Positions 24,485 to 35,504 of a stretch of DNA of 64,000 nt are shown here, piece by piece; position 1 is the stretch's first letter, and each line of letters opens with the position of its first letter. Made by a program: the position numbers and the translations under genes. Origin of the DNA: Channa striata (Eukaryota > Chordata > Actinopteri > Anabantiformes > Channidae). The DNA is taken from contig CM065175.1 in the NCBI GenBank assembly GCA_033026295.1, forward strand, positions 22,020,837 through 22,084,836, in the 5' to 3' direction. The notes under the pieces were generated by a model. It worked only from the letters and a program-made list of their open reading frames with translations. It searched no databases and was not told the DNA's origin.

Positions 24485-25390
24485 TTAACTAGTGCTCTGC
24501 ATTTCTAATGGTGAAACATTGTGTTTGCGCTTTCTGAAAATGAACTTTTTACTTGTGCACTGAAAGGAGGAAGAGGAAAAGTAAAAAATTATGGGGTCGA
24601 TACAGGTGTTGAATGTGCTGAGTAACAAAGCGTAGTACCTCCATTTTGGGCTCTCGCCCTCGATGTAACCCACAACATGAGAGATGTTGTACGGAAACAT
24701 ACATATTAAAAAAACAGCCAGAGTCCCAAGGGCCATGCCGATGGCTTTCTGCTTCTGCATTCTGGATATCAGGGGACGGCTGTACAGAATCCAGATGCAG
24801 CTCATGTAGCAGTACACACAAATGAGAAGAGGGACTAGGCAGAGCACGAAGAACAACTCTAACCGAACAGGGAGGAGAATCTCCAGCTGCTTCTCAGTGA
24901 AGTTGTCATAGCAAACCGTTGAGTTTTGTTGGCCAGGGACGGGTGAAGCGGTATAATTAAAGTGATGCTGCAGTGTGCAGTTGATATTATCCAAATAACT
25001 GCACTGATCACTATTGCATACACAGGTTTGTGCAGGTGATGATAGGTGACAGGGTAGGCCACAGCAATGTAACGAAGCACGCTGACGGCCGACAGCAGCA
25101 AGGAGCTCGTGTAGATTGTGGAGAAAAAGGTAAATGCGGTGATGGAGCACAGAAAGTTGGGCAGGTCCCATTTCATTCCAGATGCTGCCTCATGCATCTT
25201 GAGAGGAAGGATTGAATAAGAAGAGCAGGTCAGAAACCGTCAGATTGAGGAGCAGGATGTCAATAGGCACTGGTTTTGAGTGGATCTTGACGCTGAAGGC
25301 GTAGAGAGCCAGGAGGTTGGCTGGAAGACCTATCAGGAAGGAAATGATGTAAACTGAGAGAATGACTTCGCTCCTTATAACTTGCTCCAT
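24485..25390 (-). pseudogene. ffar3-like: FFAR3-like receptor, copy C (two frameshifts)
   Basis: Starts at 25390 with MEQVIRSEVILSVY. An extra T near 25210 (GGATTGAATAAG, against GGATGAATAAG elsewhere) shifts the frame in helix 2, ending in NPSSQDA and a stop. The correct frame resumes through helices 2-4 (MHEAASGMKW, LRYIAVAYPV). A missing T near 24923 (TTTT against TTTTT, in the NST codons of outer loop 2) shifts it again. The rest is normal in the third frame: LLPVRLEL, PYNISHVVGY, CIDPIIFYF, ending MQSTS. The net length change is zero (906 nt). Conserved receptor residues are otherwise kept, so the loss looks recent. Confidence 0.85.
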
Positions 25391-25884
25391 GACGACCCTA
25401 AACCACAGAGGTGAACAAAGGCAAACAAAAATGTACAAAGTAAGAGAGGCAGGAGATGTCCAGCTGTTACAAGTGACCGTTTTTATACTGCAGACATTTG
25501 TATTGTTGTATCAGTGACAAACTGGTGAATGACTTGATAAGTTTATATACAGCACATGATTTAGTCTAAATTAAAAATATTTAGCTTGTTTTAGTTATAT
25601 AATTAACAAAGAATATACGCAGGTATAAAACCTAGCAAAACCAAAATCTGAACTTCCCTTTCCTAAAAATAACTGACATGAGTAATTGATAGTTAGTCTA
25701 ACAACATAAACAACCACGTTATTCAGTTTGTGCAGTTATATCTTTATTTACATCACCAATACCTATAAACCTTTGGGTATAAATAGTTATATGTATATAA
25801 TAAAGCCAGCTCTGAAAAAACAAATATGCATTTTCAACAGCAAAAACAATCTGTAGAGTTTGATAAACTATCCTTTTTACTTAC

Positions 25885-25960
25885 CCAGCAGTAAAAAGGT
25901 TGTCGAAGTTGTTTAGGCATGTAAGAACAGCTGACGTTCTGTGTAGTCTCCCTTTCCTAC
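25885..25960 (-). other. Non-coding first exon of receptor copy C
   Basis: Exon end ACTGCTGG with donor GTAAGT (complement of 25879-25884). Sequence next to it is slightly changed (GTAAAAAGGTTGTCG on the plus strand), but the donor is intact. Confidence 0.55.
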
Positions 25961-26279
25961 TTTCAACAAACTTAACCAGGTTATAATTTGTACTTGATGT
26001 AAAATGAGTCAAGTGAGAAACAGCGAGCTATGATAAGGCCCAGAGTGAGACATTGCTCTTTTACTAAATGCAAAACTGCAGCTCATGCTTACCCGTAAAA
26101 TAAATTCAGTATGTAAATGTAAAACCTGCCACATGATCTCTGCTGGAATAAACTCTAACCGTATTATAAGGTTTGAATTTCATGAGCCTTCATTTATTAA
26201 AGTGTCCGTTTATCGTAGCTTTCTCAGATAATAAATCAATATTATTCAATCAATATATAAACAGATTGTTTGTTTACAC

Positions 26280-26440
26280 AGTCAATTTAAGATATACAGT
26301 TTGGATGGTCATGGGTGGCCTGTTCATCCAAAGTACTTGATAAAACAAGTCCTGATAATGTCCTGACTTCCATTGTGCTTTCTTCTGCTACTGTCCATAA
26401 ATCATCAGCCAAAACGCTTCCCGCTCTGGTCTGGCTCAGG
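26280..26440 (-). mobile_element. Ty3/gypsy-type gag fragment, spacer C copy
   Basis: Same deleted form as in spacer B for its right part, which belongs to the nearly identical 1-kb duplicate. The left part is more diverged. No open frame remains. Confidence 0.45.
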
Positions 26441-27350
26441 TAAAAACACTCAAAGGAGGAACAGGGTTGCCACCCTCAATCTACCGTTCCCCATTCCAAC
26501 ACTGGACATGAGAGCGGAGAGATGACGGAGGCTTTTTGGGAACGTTCGGTGGGGATCTAAGAGGGTTGCTAGTATTAGTCGACCAAAGACTTTGGGAATC
26601 AAAGTTGGTAACATCACTTGGTTTGAAATAATAAAAATCCAATAGTTGTCTTAACTTCAGTTAGTCAACTTCACTCAGTTAATAATATGAATTTCTTAGT
26701 AGTTTTTAAGATAGTGTATTGCAGAATAAACAAACTAATTTTTCATTGTTTTTAATTGAAGCTAATTTAAAAGAATCAAGTCCAGTGGCAACAAACGCTG
26801 CAATGACAATACTGCACCAGTATGAGGCAATAATTCACAAAAAGTTGCCTACTGAAAAAACTTGTAGGCAGTTATTAATAAGGTCAAAGCATCATGGTAC
26901 AATTATTTAAACCAGTGCAAGAGACAACAACCCTGCAATTTTTACAATGGCAGGACAGATCTGAGCGTGGATATGAACAGACTGAAAACAATGTCAACAA
27001 ATATAAAGTCATGTACCACAGAGGTTTATAATACTACAGTTACACAGCGGACATTTGAGTTTTAAGGCCGTTGGTTTGATATTTTTAACAAGCACAACTT
27101 AAATACCTGTGTTTGGGATATGGTACAAGCTACATTTAACTTTAAGAAAATGTCACCTCGGGTTATGTTTAATACACCATGAAGTAACTTAGTCTGTTTC
27201 ACCATCATCAGACAGACTTTTTATTATAGTTGAATTCAGTTCTTGGTCTTTCACACAAAGTTTTGTTTGATTCATTTCCAAACAACATGTTAAATATGTA
27301 CATATTAAATGACAGAAAACAGCGTTTTAACACCTCAGTGAGTCAGATAT
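26381..27350. repeat. Segmental duplicate, right partner
   Basis: Partner of 23338-24316. Similarity stops at AGTCAGATAT (27350). After it the sequence jumps to a different part of the array spacer instead of to a receptor 3' end, which marks a rearrangement breakpoint. Confidence 0.85.
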
Positions 27351-28380
27351 CAGCAGATAAGTTGCCACTTACCTGGGCTGGACCTGACATTAGAGAAACG
27401 AAGCAGGCTTCTTGGGAATGTTTGGTGGGGATCAGAGAGGGTTGCTAGTAATAGTAGACCAACCACTTTATGAATCAAAATTGGTAACACTCAGCATGAA
27501 ACCTATAACTCTAAAATCCAGTAGCTGTCTTAACTTATGCTATTTAGTCAACTTTACTTAGTCATTAACAGTTTAAACTTCTTACTAGTTTTCATCTAGT
27601 ACTCTAAACTCTATTTATGGTTTTTAAGTGAAGCTAATCTAAAAAATCAGTAGCAACAAAAGAGGTTAATCATCTTCTGCCGCAATGGCACAACAGTGCG
27701 ACAAATCTGGGAACTGGATATTTACAGACTGAAAACGATGTGAGCAAAAAGGAAAGTCATGTACAACAGATGTTTTAAATACTACAATTACACAAGTAAC
27801 AATTAATTGTTTTTTAAGGCAGTTGGTTTCATGGTTTTCATAAGTAAATCAGATCACAGTTTATGTAACTGAACCTCAAACTTTCAAAGTTGCAAGAAAT
27901 GTCATAGTAGTTGGCACGGCTTAATTCTGCATATGGTTTCAAATACGTGACACGGTAAATTTAACTTGAAATAATTTAATTGATTGAAATGGTCATACTG
28001 AGTCACAAAGACACCGACATTCAATTTTCAAGTATTGCATGCTGTTTATTTTCTTGTGTAAACTAAATAGAAAATGTACTACACTTAATATGTATTTCAA
28101 AGAACAAAAGACGATACCTGTTACATTTCATTTGGGTTTTTTTCAAGGCAATCAATCAGAATTTTTTTTTTTACTAAATTTAAGTCATTATAAAATTCAC
28201 GATGTACAAAAGGTAAACAGTAAAAGATTAGCATGAATTACTAATTCAAACAGCTAGATCTTCTGATTAAACCACTCATACTGATAAAAAATAATAAATC
28301 CAGTTTGGTGAAACGTCACCTCAGGTCATGTTTACCACCCCGTGACATAACTTTGTCTATTTCTACATCATCAGACATAT
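27351..28380. other. Spacer of a lost receptor unit
   Basis: 27375-27480 matches the gag-flanking spacer (GGAACGTT..GTGGGGATC..AGAGGGTTGC), and 28310-28380 matches the CACCTCAGGTCATGTTTA block that elsewhere lies before a receptor 3' end. No coding exon or first exon belongs to it. It is best read as what remains of an array unit whose receptor was deleted. Confidence 0.4.
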
Positions 28381-28409
28381 TTTCTATTATCCATGAATTG
28401 GGCTCGTGA

Positions 28410-28588
28410 CCCCGCCCCTCCCCCAACGCACGGAGTCAGACACAACTGCGCCAACAAGCCACGAGCTTGTTCGAAAATGAAAAATACAAAATATGGATAA
28501 AAGGAGAAAATATCCACGCACAGCCTGCTGCAGAAAAGACCTACAGATTTTCATCCTGGGAGATTCTGCGCTTTCAGGTCTCATGAAA
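28410..28588 (+). promoter_or_regulatory. GC-rich island with first-exon-like donor
   Basis: A short GC-rich stretch (ACCCCGCCCCTCCCCC near 28411) inside AT-rich spacer, followed by sequence ending ATGAAAG and a strong donor GTGAGTTG at 28589. This resembles a promoter and first exon of a plus-strand gene, or a transplanted copy of one. No matching downstream exon is seen. Confidence 0.3.
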
Positions 28589-29483
28589 GGTGAGTTGTGC
28601 TATTAAATCTTCGAGTACCGTTAGCTTAATGCTACACGTACATGTTCGTGTGTGTATGCTAACCGCTAACTGAGTCAGTGTGGCTGTGCCGGTATTTCAT
28701 GTCAGTTATGACCTGCTAGTTTATGAAATATTCAGTGAACGTACCCGACAGTACTTAACAATAACAGGAATGTCAGTAACTTTCTGCAACTGAAATGTTA
28801 GCAAACATTATAACCTGGAAACTTATGGCTGACTCAGTAAAGCTGTAGCAAAGTGAAGAAAAGTTTATCACTCGGTTTGCAAACAGCAGTTTATGTTCAA
28901 GTTTTAATTTGGTTTCTTATCTGTTTTAAATAGCATGGCCAAAAACATTAGAACTATGTCTTAACATAATAAACTCTAGTCAGACTCCATCGGCATGTGT
29001 GACGTCATCACAAAGCACATAGAATTATTACCACTGTAACATTTTCAACAAAAAAGGAAAAATTGTAACCTTTTAAAAACAGAATTAATGGCAGTTAATA
29101 CCACAGCTGTGAAGTGATCGAAAAACTTGAAAACTGACCTTAAAAGTGCTTGAAAAGTGCTTAAATTTCCCTTTTTAAAAGATGTATGAACACTGAAGTT
29201 ATTAACAGAAAACAGTGCGTTTTTACACCTCAGTGAGTCGCATATAGCACACACTTACACAATCTGTTTTGTGACCACCAACCAAATATTAAACTCAGCT
29301 AAAACAATGCCTATATAAAATTATGCTAGTTAAAGGGTTTGACATGAGCATTGGTCACAGAGTTGCAGAAAGGAAGAGTCAAAGAAAGAATATCATAGTA
29401 ACACCACCGGCTGTTGTCATGGTTGGTTTACAGTGGAACACTAACAAGCTTCAAATGGATATAAATGAAAACCTGTTTTACAA
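28589..29483. other. Spacer before receptor copy D
   Basis: From about 29200 it matches the pre-receptor block of other units (ACCTCAGTGAGTC, TTAAAGGGTTTGACATGAGC). The part before, 28589-29190, does not match other units, and I see no gene in it. Confidence 0.35.
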
Positions 29484-30394
29484 TTAACTAGTACCTGTGC
29501 CCTGCATTTCTAATGGTGAAACATTGACCTTGCGCTTCCTGAAAATGAACTTTTCACTTGTGCACTGGAAGGAGGAAGAAGAAAAGTAGAAAATGATGGG
29601 GTCGATACAGGTGTTGAAGGTGCTAACTAACAAAGTGTAGTACCTCCATGTTGGGCTCTTGCCCTCGATGTAGCCCACTAAATGAGAGAGGCTGAATGGT
29701 AACATACAAGTGAGAAACACAGCCAGAGTCCCGAGGGCCATGCCGATGGCTTTCACCTTTTGCTTTCGAGATATCCGGGGACGGCTGTACAGTATCCAGA
29801 TGCAGCTTATGTAGCAGTACGCACAAATCAAAAGAGGGACTAGGCAGAGCACGAAGAACATCTCTAACCGCACAGGGAGGAGAATCTCCAGCTGCTTGTC
29901 AGTGAAATTCTCGTAGCAAATAGTTGAGTTGTGGTTTGCCAAGTTTGGGTGAAGAGTCACAATGAAAGTGATGCTGCAGTGTGCTGTTGAGATTATCCAA
30001 ATAACTGCACTGATCCTATTGCATACACAGGTTTGAACAGAAGGTGATAGGTGACAGGGTAGGCCACACCAATGTAACGAAGCACGCTGACAGCCGTCAA
30101 TAGGAAGGCGCTCGTGTAGATTGAGGAGAAGAAGGTAAATGCGGTGATGGCGCACAGAAAGTTGGACAAGTCCCATTTCATACCAGATGCTGCCTCATGC
30201 ATCTTGAGAGGAAGGATGAATAAGAAGAGCAGGTCAGAAACTGCCAGATTGAGGAGCAGGATGTCGATAGGCACTGGTTTTGAGTGGATCTTGACGCTGA
30301 AGGCGTAGAGAGCCAGGAGGTTGGCTGGAAGACCTATCAGGAAGGAAATGATGTAAACTGAGAGAATGACTTCGCTCCTTACAGTTATCTCCAT
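29484..30394 (-). pseudogene. ffar3-like: FFAR3-like receptor, copy D (1-base deletion in helix 4)
   Basis: Starts at 30394 (MEITVRSE). Helices 1-3 are normal, including LRYIGVAYPV and the LLFKPVYAI variant of inner loop 2. One base is missing near 30017 (GATCCTATTGC against GATCACTATTGC), so helix 4 becomes GSVQLFG and stops. The downstream frame then gives normal helices 4-7: AHCSITFIV, LLPVRLEM, PFSLSHLVGY, CIDPIIFYFSS, ending MQGTGTS. Total length is 911 nt, one short of 304 codons. The deletion is not in a homopolymer, so a sequencing error is less likely than for copy A. Confidence 0.85.
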
Positions 30395-30994
30395 GATGAC
30401 CCTAAACCACAGGAAGTGAACAAAGGCAAACAAAAATGTACATAGTAAGAGATGCAGAAGATGTCCAGCTGTTACAAGTGACAATTTTTATACTGCAGAC
30501 ATTTGTATTTTTGTATCGGTGACAAACTGGTGTATGAATGTGTTAGATGTCTACATAAAAAGTAAAATGAACAGTAAAGTAAAACGAAAAGTTTTTTATG
30601 ATACGTAGCTTTTAAGCAAATATAAAACCTTTTTGACCACCTCAACTTAAAGGTGGCCCCACTACCAAAAACACAATCTGAACCTTCCCATCATTCAGAT
30701 ATTAACTCACATAAGTAAGTAATAGTTTGTCTTTCCTTGTAAACAGCCATGGTATTTATTTTTGTGCAGTTATATCTTAATTTACATCATCAATTCCTGT
30801 GGACCTGTAGGTATATTTTACATGCATCTGGTCCAAGACAATGAATTTTAAAAACATCATATCTGTATATCTGGGAACAGTTTTATGGTATATCAGAATA
30901 GGTAAAGCCAGACCCCCCCAAAAAAAACAATATTGTGACATTACAAGAGCACAAACAATCTGCAGAGCTTGATAAACTAATTACTTTTACTTAC

Positions 30995-31070
30995 CCAGCA
31001 ATAAAGATTGTCGAAGAACTTAAGGTTCAAGAAAACAGCTAAAGTTCGGTGTTGTCTTTCTTTCCTTCCT
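30995..31070 (-). other. Non-coding first exon of receptor copy D
   Basis: Exon end TTTATTGCTGG with donor GTAAGT (complement of 30989-30994). The upstream block contains ATGCAAAT (31253-31260, plus strand), a perfect octamer word where other copies have ATGTAAAT. Confidence 0.55.
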
Positions 31071-31419
31071 TTCATCAAAGACAACCAGGTTAGACGTTGT
31101 GAGTTGAATGATAAATTTGATATAAAATAAGACAAGTTAGAAACAGGAAGTTTTCATCAACCCCAGAGTGACACATTGCTCTAGATTTTTACTGAGCAAT
31201 GAGATACCAAATGCAAATTAGCAGCTCACATTGACCTGTATATTGAATTCAGTATGCAAATTTAAAACCTCCTCCCACGAGATCTTTGGTGGAATAAATG
31301 CTAAACATAGTTATTAGGTTTTGAGTTCATGAGCAATTTTACTGTACATTTATCACAGTTTTGTAAAAGTCATCATTTTAGGTAAACAAAATTTTTTGTT
31401 TACATAGTCAATTAATTCA
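31071..31419. other. Receptor spacer D, promoter side
   Basis: Conserved upstream block of the array, more diverged than in A-C. Non-coding. Confidence 0.35.
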
Positions 31420-31640
31420 CGACATAGTCTTAAAACCCCTATAAAGGTCACGGGTGGCCAGTTCATACTTTAGCCACTCTGAAAGTGATTGTTAAACTTG
31501 TCATAAAGAGCTGGCTAATTCCCGCTGATTTATGCTGCTGCTGTGTGCAAAACAATGGCATACTCAGGTCTTTTGCCTTGGGACAATTTAATAAGCAGCT
31601 GAAAAGCCTCCCACTCTGGTCTGGCTCGGTTACACACTGC
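31420..31640 (-). mobile_element. Ty3/gypsy-type gag fragment, spacer D copy
   Basis: Aligns with the spacer A fragment. Translated pieces include RARPEWEAFQLL and QGKRP, then EYAIVLHTAAA, but with stops and small indels. It is older or less constrained than the spacer A copy. Confidence 0.5.
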
Positions 31641-33096
31641 CAAAGGAGGAACAGGCGGTTGATTGCCGCTCCCAGTTCAGCATTCCCCATATCCAGGCTG
31701 GACCCAAGAGCAGAGAGACGATGTCTACTTGGGGGGTTGAATAGGGTTGCTTTAAATGGTAGATTAACGCCTGTGGCTATCAAAATTGGTAACGTCACTC
31801 GGCTTGAAACATATCAATATAAAAATCCCATAGCTGTCTTAACTTATGACATTTCATCAACTTTACTCAGTTAATAACAGTAAAAACTTCTTGCTAGTTT
31901 TCATCAAGTTAGTTTATTGTAGTATGGAAACACTCATATACTTATTGTTTTTAAGTGAAGCCAGCTTAAAAGAATCAAGCGCAATAGCAACAAATGAGGC
32001 AACAGCATAACTATGTCAATTGGAGGCAGTTATTCACAAAAAAGTGCCACTGCTAAAAAACATTTGTAGGCAGGTATTAATAGGGTCACAGCACCATGTT
32101 ACACTGTATTAAACCAGTACAACTGACCACCAGTCTCTTTCTGCCCCCATCCTCTGCTGGCATTTGCACTATGGTGGGACAATCTGAGCACTTGATATTT
32201 ACAGACTAAAAACAACATGAACAAAATGGAAAGTTATGTACAAAAGAGGTTTAAACTAATACAGTTAAATAAGTAACTATTTTTTGGAAGGCAGTTGGTT
32301 AGGGTGGGTTTACCAGTAACTTAGATTACTGTTTATGTAACTGATCCTCGGACAACTTAAATATGTGTGTTGTTTGGAGTGTGTTATGAGGTAAATTTAA
32401 CTCTAAATTATTTTGTTATTTGAAATAGTCATAAGGAATACTCCAACATATTGAGTTAGGATGACACCTAAATTGACTTTTCTACTATGGTAAACTGTTT
32501 AGCTGTTTAAGTTTAAAGTGTACTATACTTACGTATAGATTGAAATTTACTGTGTACAAGAGGCAAACACTAAAGAATAAGCATAAATTACTAATTGAAG
32601 CAGAACTTGGTATTCTGATAAAAGTTTGCCAGACTGATAAAGAATCGTTTATTAAAATGTCACTTCAGGTCATGTTTAACAATGAAGTGACTATTTGTCT
32701 ATTTGTCACTAGGCTACATAATCAGACATACTTTATATAATATGTGAACTCGGTTAGTTCTTTGTCTTTCAAATGATGTTATGTTTTTATTTTCAAATTA
32801 CATGTTATATGTATGCTTATATTAGGTGATAGAAAACAGTGTGTTTTAAGACCTCAAGGAGTCATATATTGCACACACTTACACAATCTGCTTTGTGACC
32901 ACTAGATAAATGTCAAACTCAGCTGCAGATGCCTGTCATACTGTGTAAAACTGTGCTAGTTAAAGGGTTTGACATGAGAGCTGGTTATAAAGTTACAGAA
33001 AGGAACAGTCAATGAAAGACTGTTATAGTGACCACAACATTAATACCACCAGTACAGTGGAACACTAACAAGCTTTATTTGCATATAAATGAAAAC
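31641..33096. other. Receptor spacer D-E
   Basis: Array spacer with the same block order as A-B but more diverged. 32640-32700 carries the GTCACTTCAGGTCATGTTTA block and 32950-33090 the pre-receptor block. No gene is seen. Confidence 0.4.
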
Positions 33097-34014
33097 CTAT
33101 TTTTCACTAGTGCTTGTCCCCTGCATTTCTAATGGTGAAACATTGCGTTCACGCTTTCTGAAAATGAACTTTTTACTTGTGCACTGGAAGGAGGAAGAAG
33201 AAAAGTAGAAAATGATGGGGTCGATACAGGTGTTGAAGGTGCTGAGTAACAAAGCGTAGTACCTCCATTTTGGGCTCTCGCCCTCGATGTAACCCACTAA
33301 ATGAGAGATGTTGTACGGTAACATACAAATGAGAAACACAGCCAGAGTCCCGAGGGCCATGCCGATGGCTTTCTGCTTCTGCATTTGGGATATCCGGGGA
33401 CGGCTGTACAGTATCCAAATGCAGCTCATGTAGCAGTACACACAAATCATAAGAGGGACTAGGCAGAGCACGAAGAACATCTCTAACCGCACAGGGAGGA
33501 GAATTTCCAGCTGCTTTGGTGTAAACTTCTCATAGCAAAAAGTTGAGTTTTTGTTGGTCAGGGACGGGTGAAGTTGCACGATGAAAGTGATGCTGCAGTG
33601 TGCTGTTGAGATTATCCAAACAACTGCACTGATCACTATTGCATACACAGGTTTGTGCAGGTGATGATAGGTGACAGGGTAGGCCACACCAATGTAACGA
33701 AGCACGCTGACGGCCGACAGGAGCAAGGCGCTCGTGTAGATTGTGGAGAAAAAGGTGAAAGCGGTGATGGAGCACAGAAAGTTGGGCAGGTTCCATTTCA
33801 TTCCAGATGCTGCCTCATGCATCTTGAGAGGAAGGATGATTAAGAAGAGCAGGTCAGAGACAATCAGATTGAGGAGCAGGATGTCGATAGGCACTGGTTT
33901 TGAGTGGATCTTGACGCTGAAAGCGTAGAGAGCCAGGAGGTTGGCTGGAAGACCTATCAGGAAGGAAATGATGTAAACTGAGAGGATCACCTCGCTCCTT
34001 ACAACTTGCTCCAT
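33097..34014 (-). CDS. ffar3-like: FFAR3-like receptor, copy E (intact)
   Basis: Plasma-membrane class A receptor of the short-chain fatty acid group; mammalian FFAR3 signals through Gi on binding acetate, propionate or butyrate. It has 305 residues in one coding exon, starting at 34014, 7 nt after an acceptor. An in-frame upstream ATG at 34104 lies in the intron and is not used in this model. Key residues: Asn25 (helix 1), Asp54 (helix 2), Cys81-Cys160 disulfide, Leu106-Arg107-Tyr108 in place of E/DRY, Trp133 (helix 4), Arg176, His238 and Arg251 at the positions of the mammalian carboxylate-binding Arg5.39/His6.55/Arg7.35, Pro233 (helix 6) and DPIIF at 265-269. Asn156 in NST may be glycosylated. 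GMKW, LLPVRLEM, GESPKWR and FYFSSSSFQ resemble FFAR3 more than FFAR2. The tail is short and basic. Confidence 0.9.
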   Translation of the reverse strand: MEQVVRSEVILSVYIISFLIGLPANLLALYAFSVKIHSKPVPIDILLLNLIVSDLLFLIILPLKMHEAASGMKWNLPNFLCSITAFTFFSTIYTSALLLSAVSVLRYIGVAYPVTYHHLHKPVYAIVISAVVWIISTAHCSITFIVQLHPSLTNKNSTFCYEKFTPKQLEILLPVRLEMFFVLCLVPLMICVYCYMSCIWILYSRPRISQMQKQKAIGMALGTLAVFLICMLPYNISHLVGYIEGESPKWRYYALLLSTFNTCIDPIIFYFSSSSFQCTSKKFIFRKRERNVSPLEMQGTSTSEK

Positions 34015-34620
34015 GACGACCCTAAACCACAGGAAGTGAACAAACCCGAAACAAAAATATACATAGTAAGAGAGACAGTAAATGTCAGCTGTTACAAGTG
34101 ACAATTTTTATACTGCAGACATTTTTATTTTTGTACTAGTGACAAACTGATGTATGACTTGATAAGTCATCTAAGTCTACATGCAGTACATGATGTAGCC
34201 CAAATAAAAAACATTTTGCTTATTTCCGATCCCTAATGAACACTTATTTTAAATAAATATAAAACCTGTTTGAACATCCACATCATCTTAAAGGTGGCCC
34301 CACCACCAAAACCACAACCTGAACGTTCCCATCATTCAGATATTAACTGACACAAGTGAGTAAGTCGATCACTATAAACAATCAACTGATTTATATAGGT
34401 GCATATATATATATATTTTTTACATCATCAAGTCCTATAAACATGTTGGTTTATTCTATACATGCATCTGGCCGAAGACAGTGGACATCAAATGTGCATA
34501 TTCTGAAACTGTTCTATTGTATATCAGAATGGTTAAGTCAGTTCTGAAAAAACAAATGTTGTGGAATTGCAATATCAAAAAATATCTGCAGGGTTTGATA
34601 AACTAAACATTTTTACTTAC

Positions 34621-34700
34621 CCAGCAGTAAAGGTTATCAAAGATCTTAAGGCTCAAGAAAAGAGTTAAAGGTCTGTGTAGTCTCACTTTCCTTCCTCTCT
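34621..34700 (-). other. Non-coding first exon of receptor copy E
   Basis: Exon end CTTTACTGCTGG with donor GTAAGT (complement of 34615-34620). A TATATAAA word (plus strand, near 34747) lies beyond its 5' side, where other copies have GATATAAAA. Confidence 0.6.
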
Positions 34701-35504
34701 TCAGAGACAACCAGGTTATAAGTAGTGAGTTCAAAGATGAGCTTGATATATAAAGAGAGTTGCCGGAAAGAGCGAGTCATGCAAAAGCCTAGAGCGAGAC
34801 ATTGCTCTACGCAATTTTCTATTGAGCAATGAGATACCATCATTGGGTAAATATTAACCAAAATGCAAAACTGCAGATCATTTTGACTTGTACATTGCAT
34901 TTAGTATATTGTATTGAAAGTAAAACCCCCTCTAACACGATCTGGAAAGAACTCTAAACATTATTATGTTTTAAATTTAATGAGCCTACATTTATTCAAA
35001 TGTACATTTATCACAGCTTTCTCAGAGAATTAGTCATTATTTTATGTGTAAGATTGCAACAAGAAATATAAATAGACTCTTTTGTGTCAATAACATGTTA
35101 AGATGGTTTTAGACTGTATACCATATAGCATTAGTTATTTTTTATTTTTCTTTTCTGTCCTTTTTTTGGCAAAACTCTGCTCACTTTCATCAGGTTTGTT
35201 CCTGTATGACTGACCATGCTCAAGTGTGATGAAATTGTTAAGTAGGAAGTTGCGCAGCAGAATGCATTTAGAGCTTACTGCATGAGAGCAGATGTCCTCA
35301 GATTCAGCAGTTTACATAAACATGTTGCCATACAAGACCTGTGAGAAGTAAAAAAAAAAAAAAAAGCCCTGCAGTGTGCCACTTGAAATCAAAGCAATTT
35401 GGAGATAAAATAATCTAATGTGTTTGGAAAATTTGGCACTACAGTATTTTTTAAGGTATAGTCCAGCTCCTAGTCCGATTCATCCATTTTATCAGGTTAT
35501 GTTA
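34701..35504. other. Spacer between receptor E and the siglec-like gene
   Basis: The first half is the receptor upstream block. 35180-35350 (CTGTATGACTGACCATGC, CATTTAGAGCTTACTG) is the siglec 3' flank that recurs at 46.95-47.1 kb and 62.88-63.05 kb. A poly-A run lies at 35350-35365. No coding exon is proven, although the siglec transcript may extend into this stretch. Confidence 0.4.

Noticed and set aside
34015..34104. Upstream in-frame ATG giving a 335-residue form of receptor E (and similar N-terminal extensions in other copies)
   Set aside because: The extension crosses a conserved splice acceptor (TTTAG before GGTCGTCATG), and its sequence is not conserved as protein between copies. 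The ATG after the acceptor gives the family-like N-terminus.
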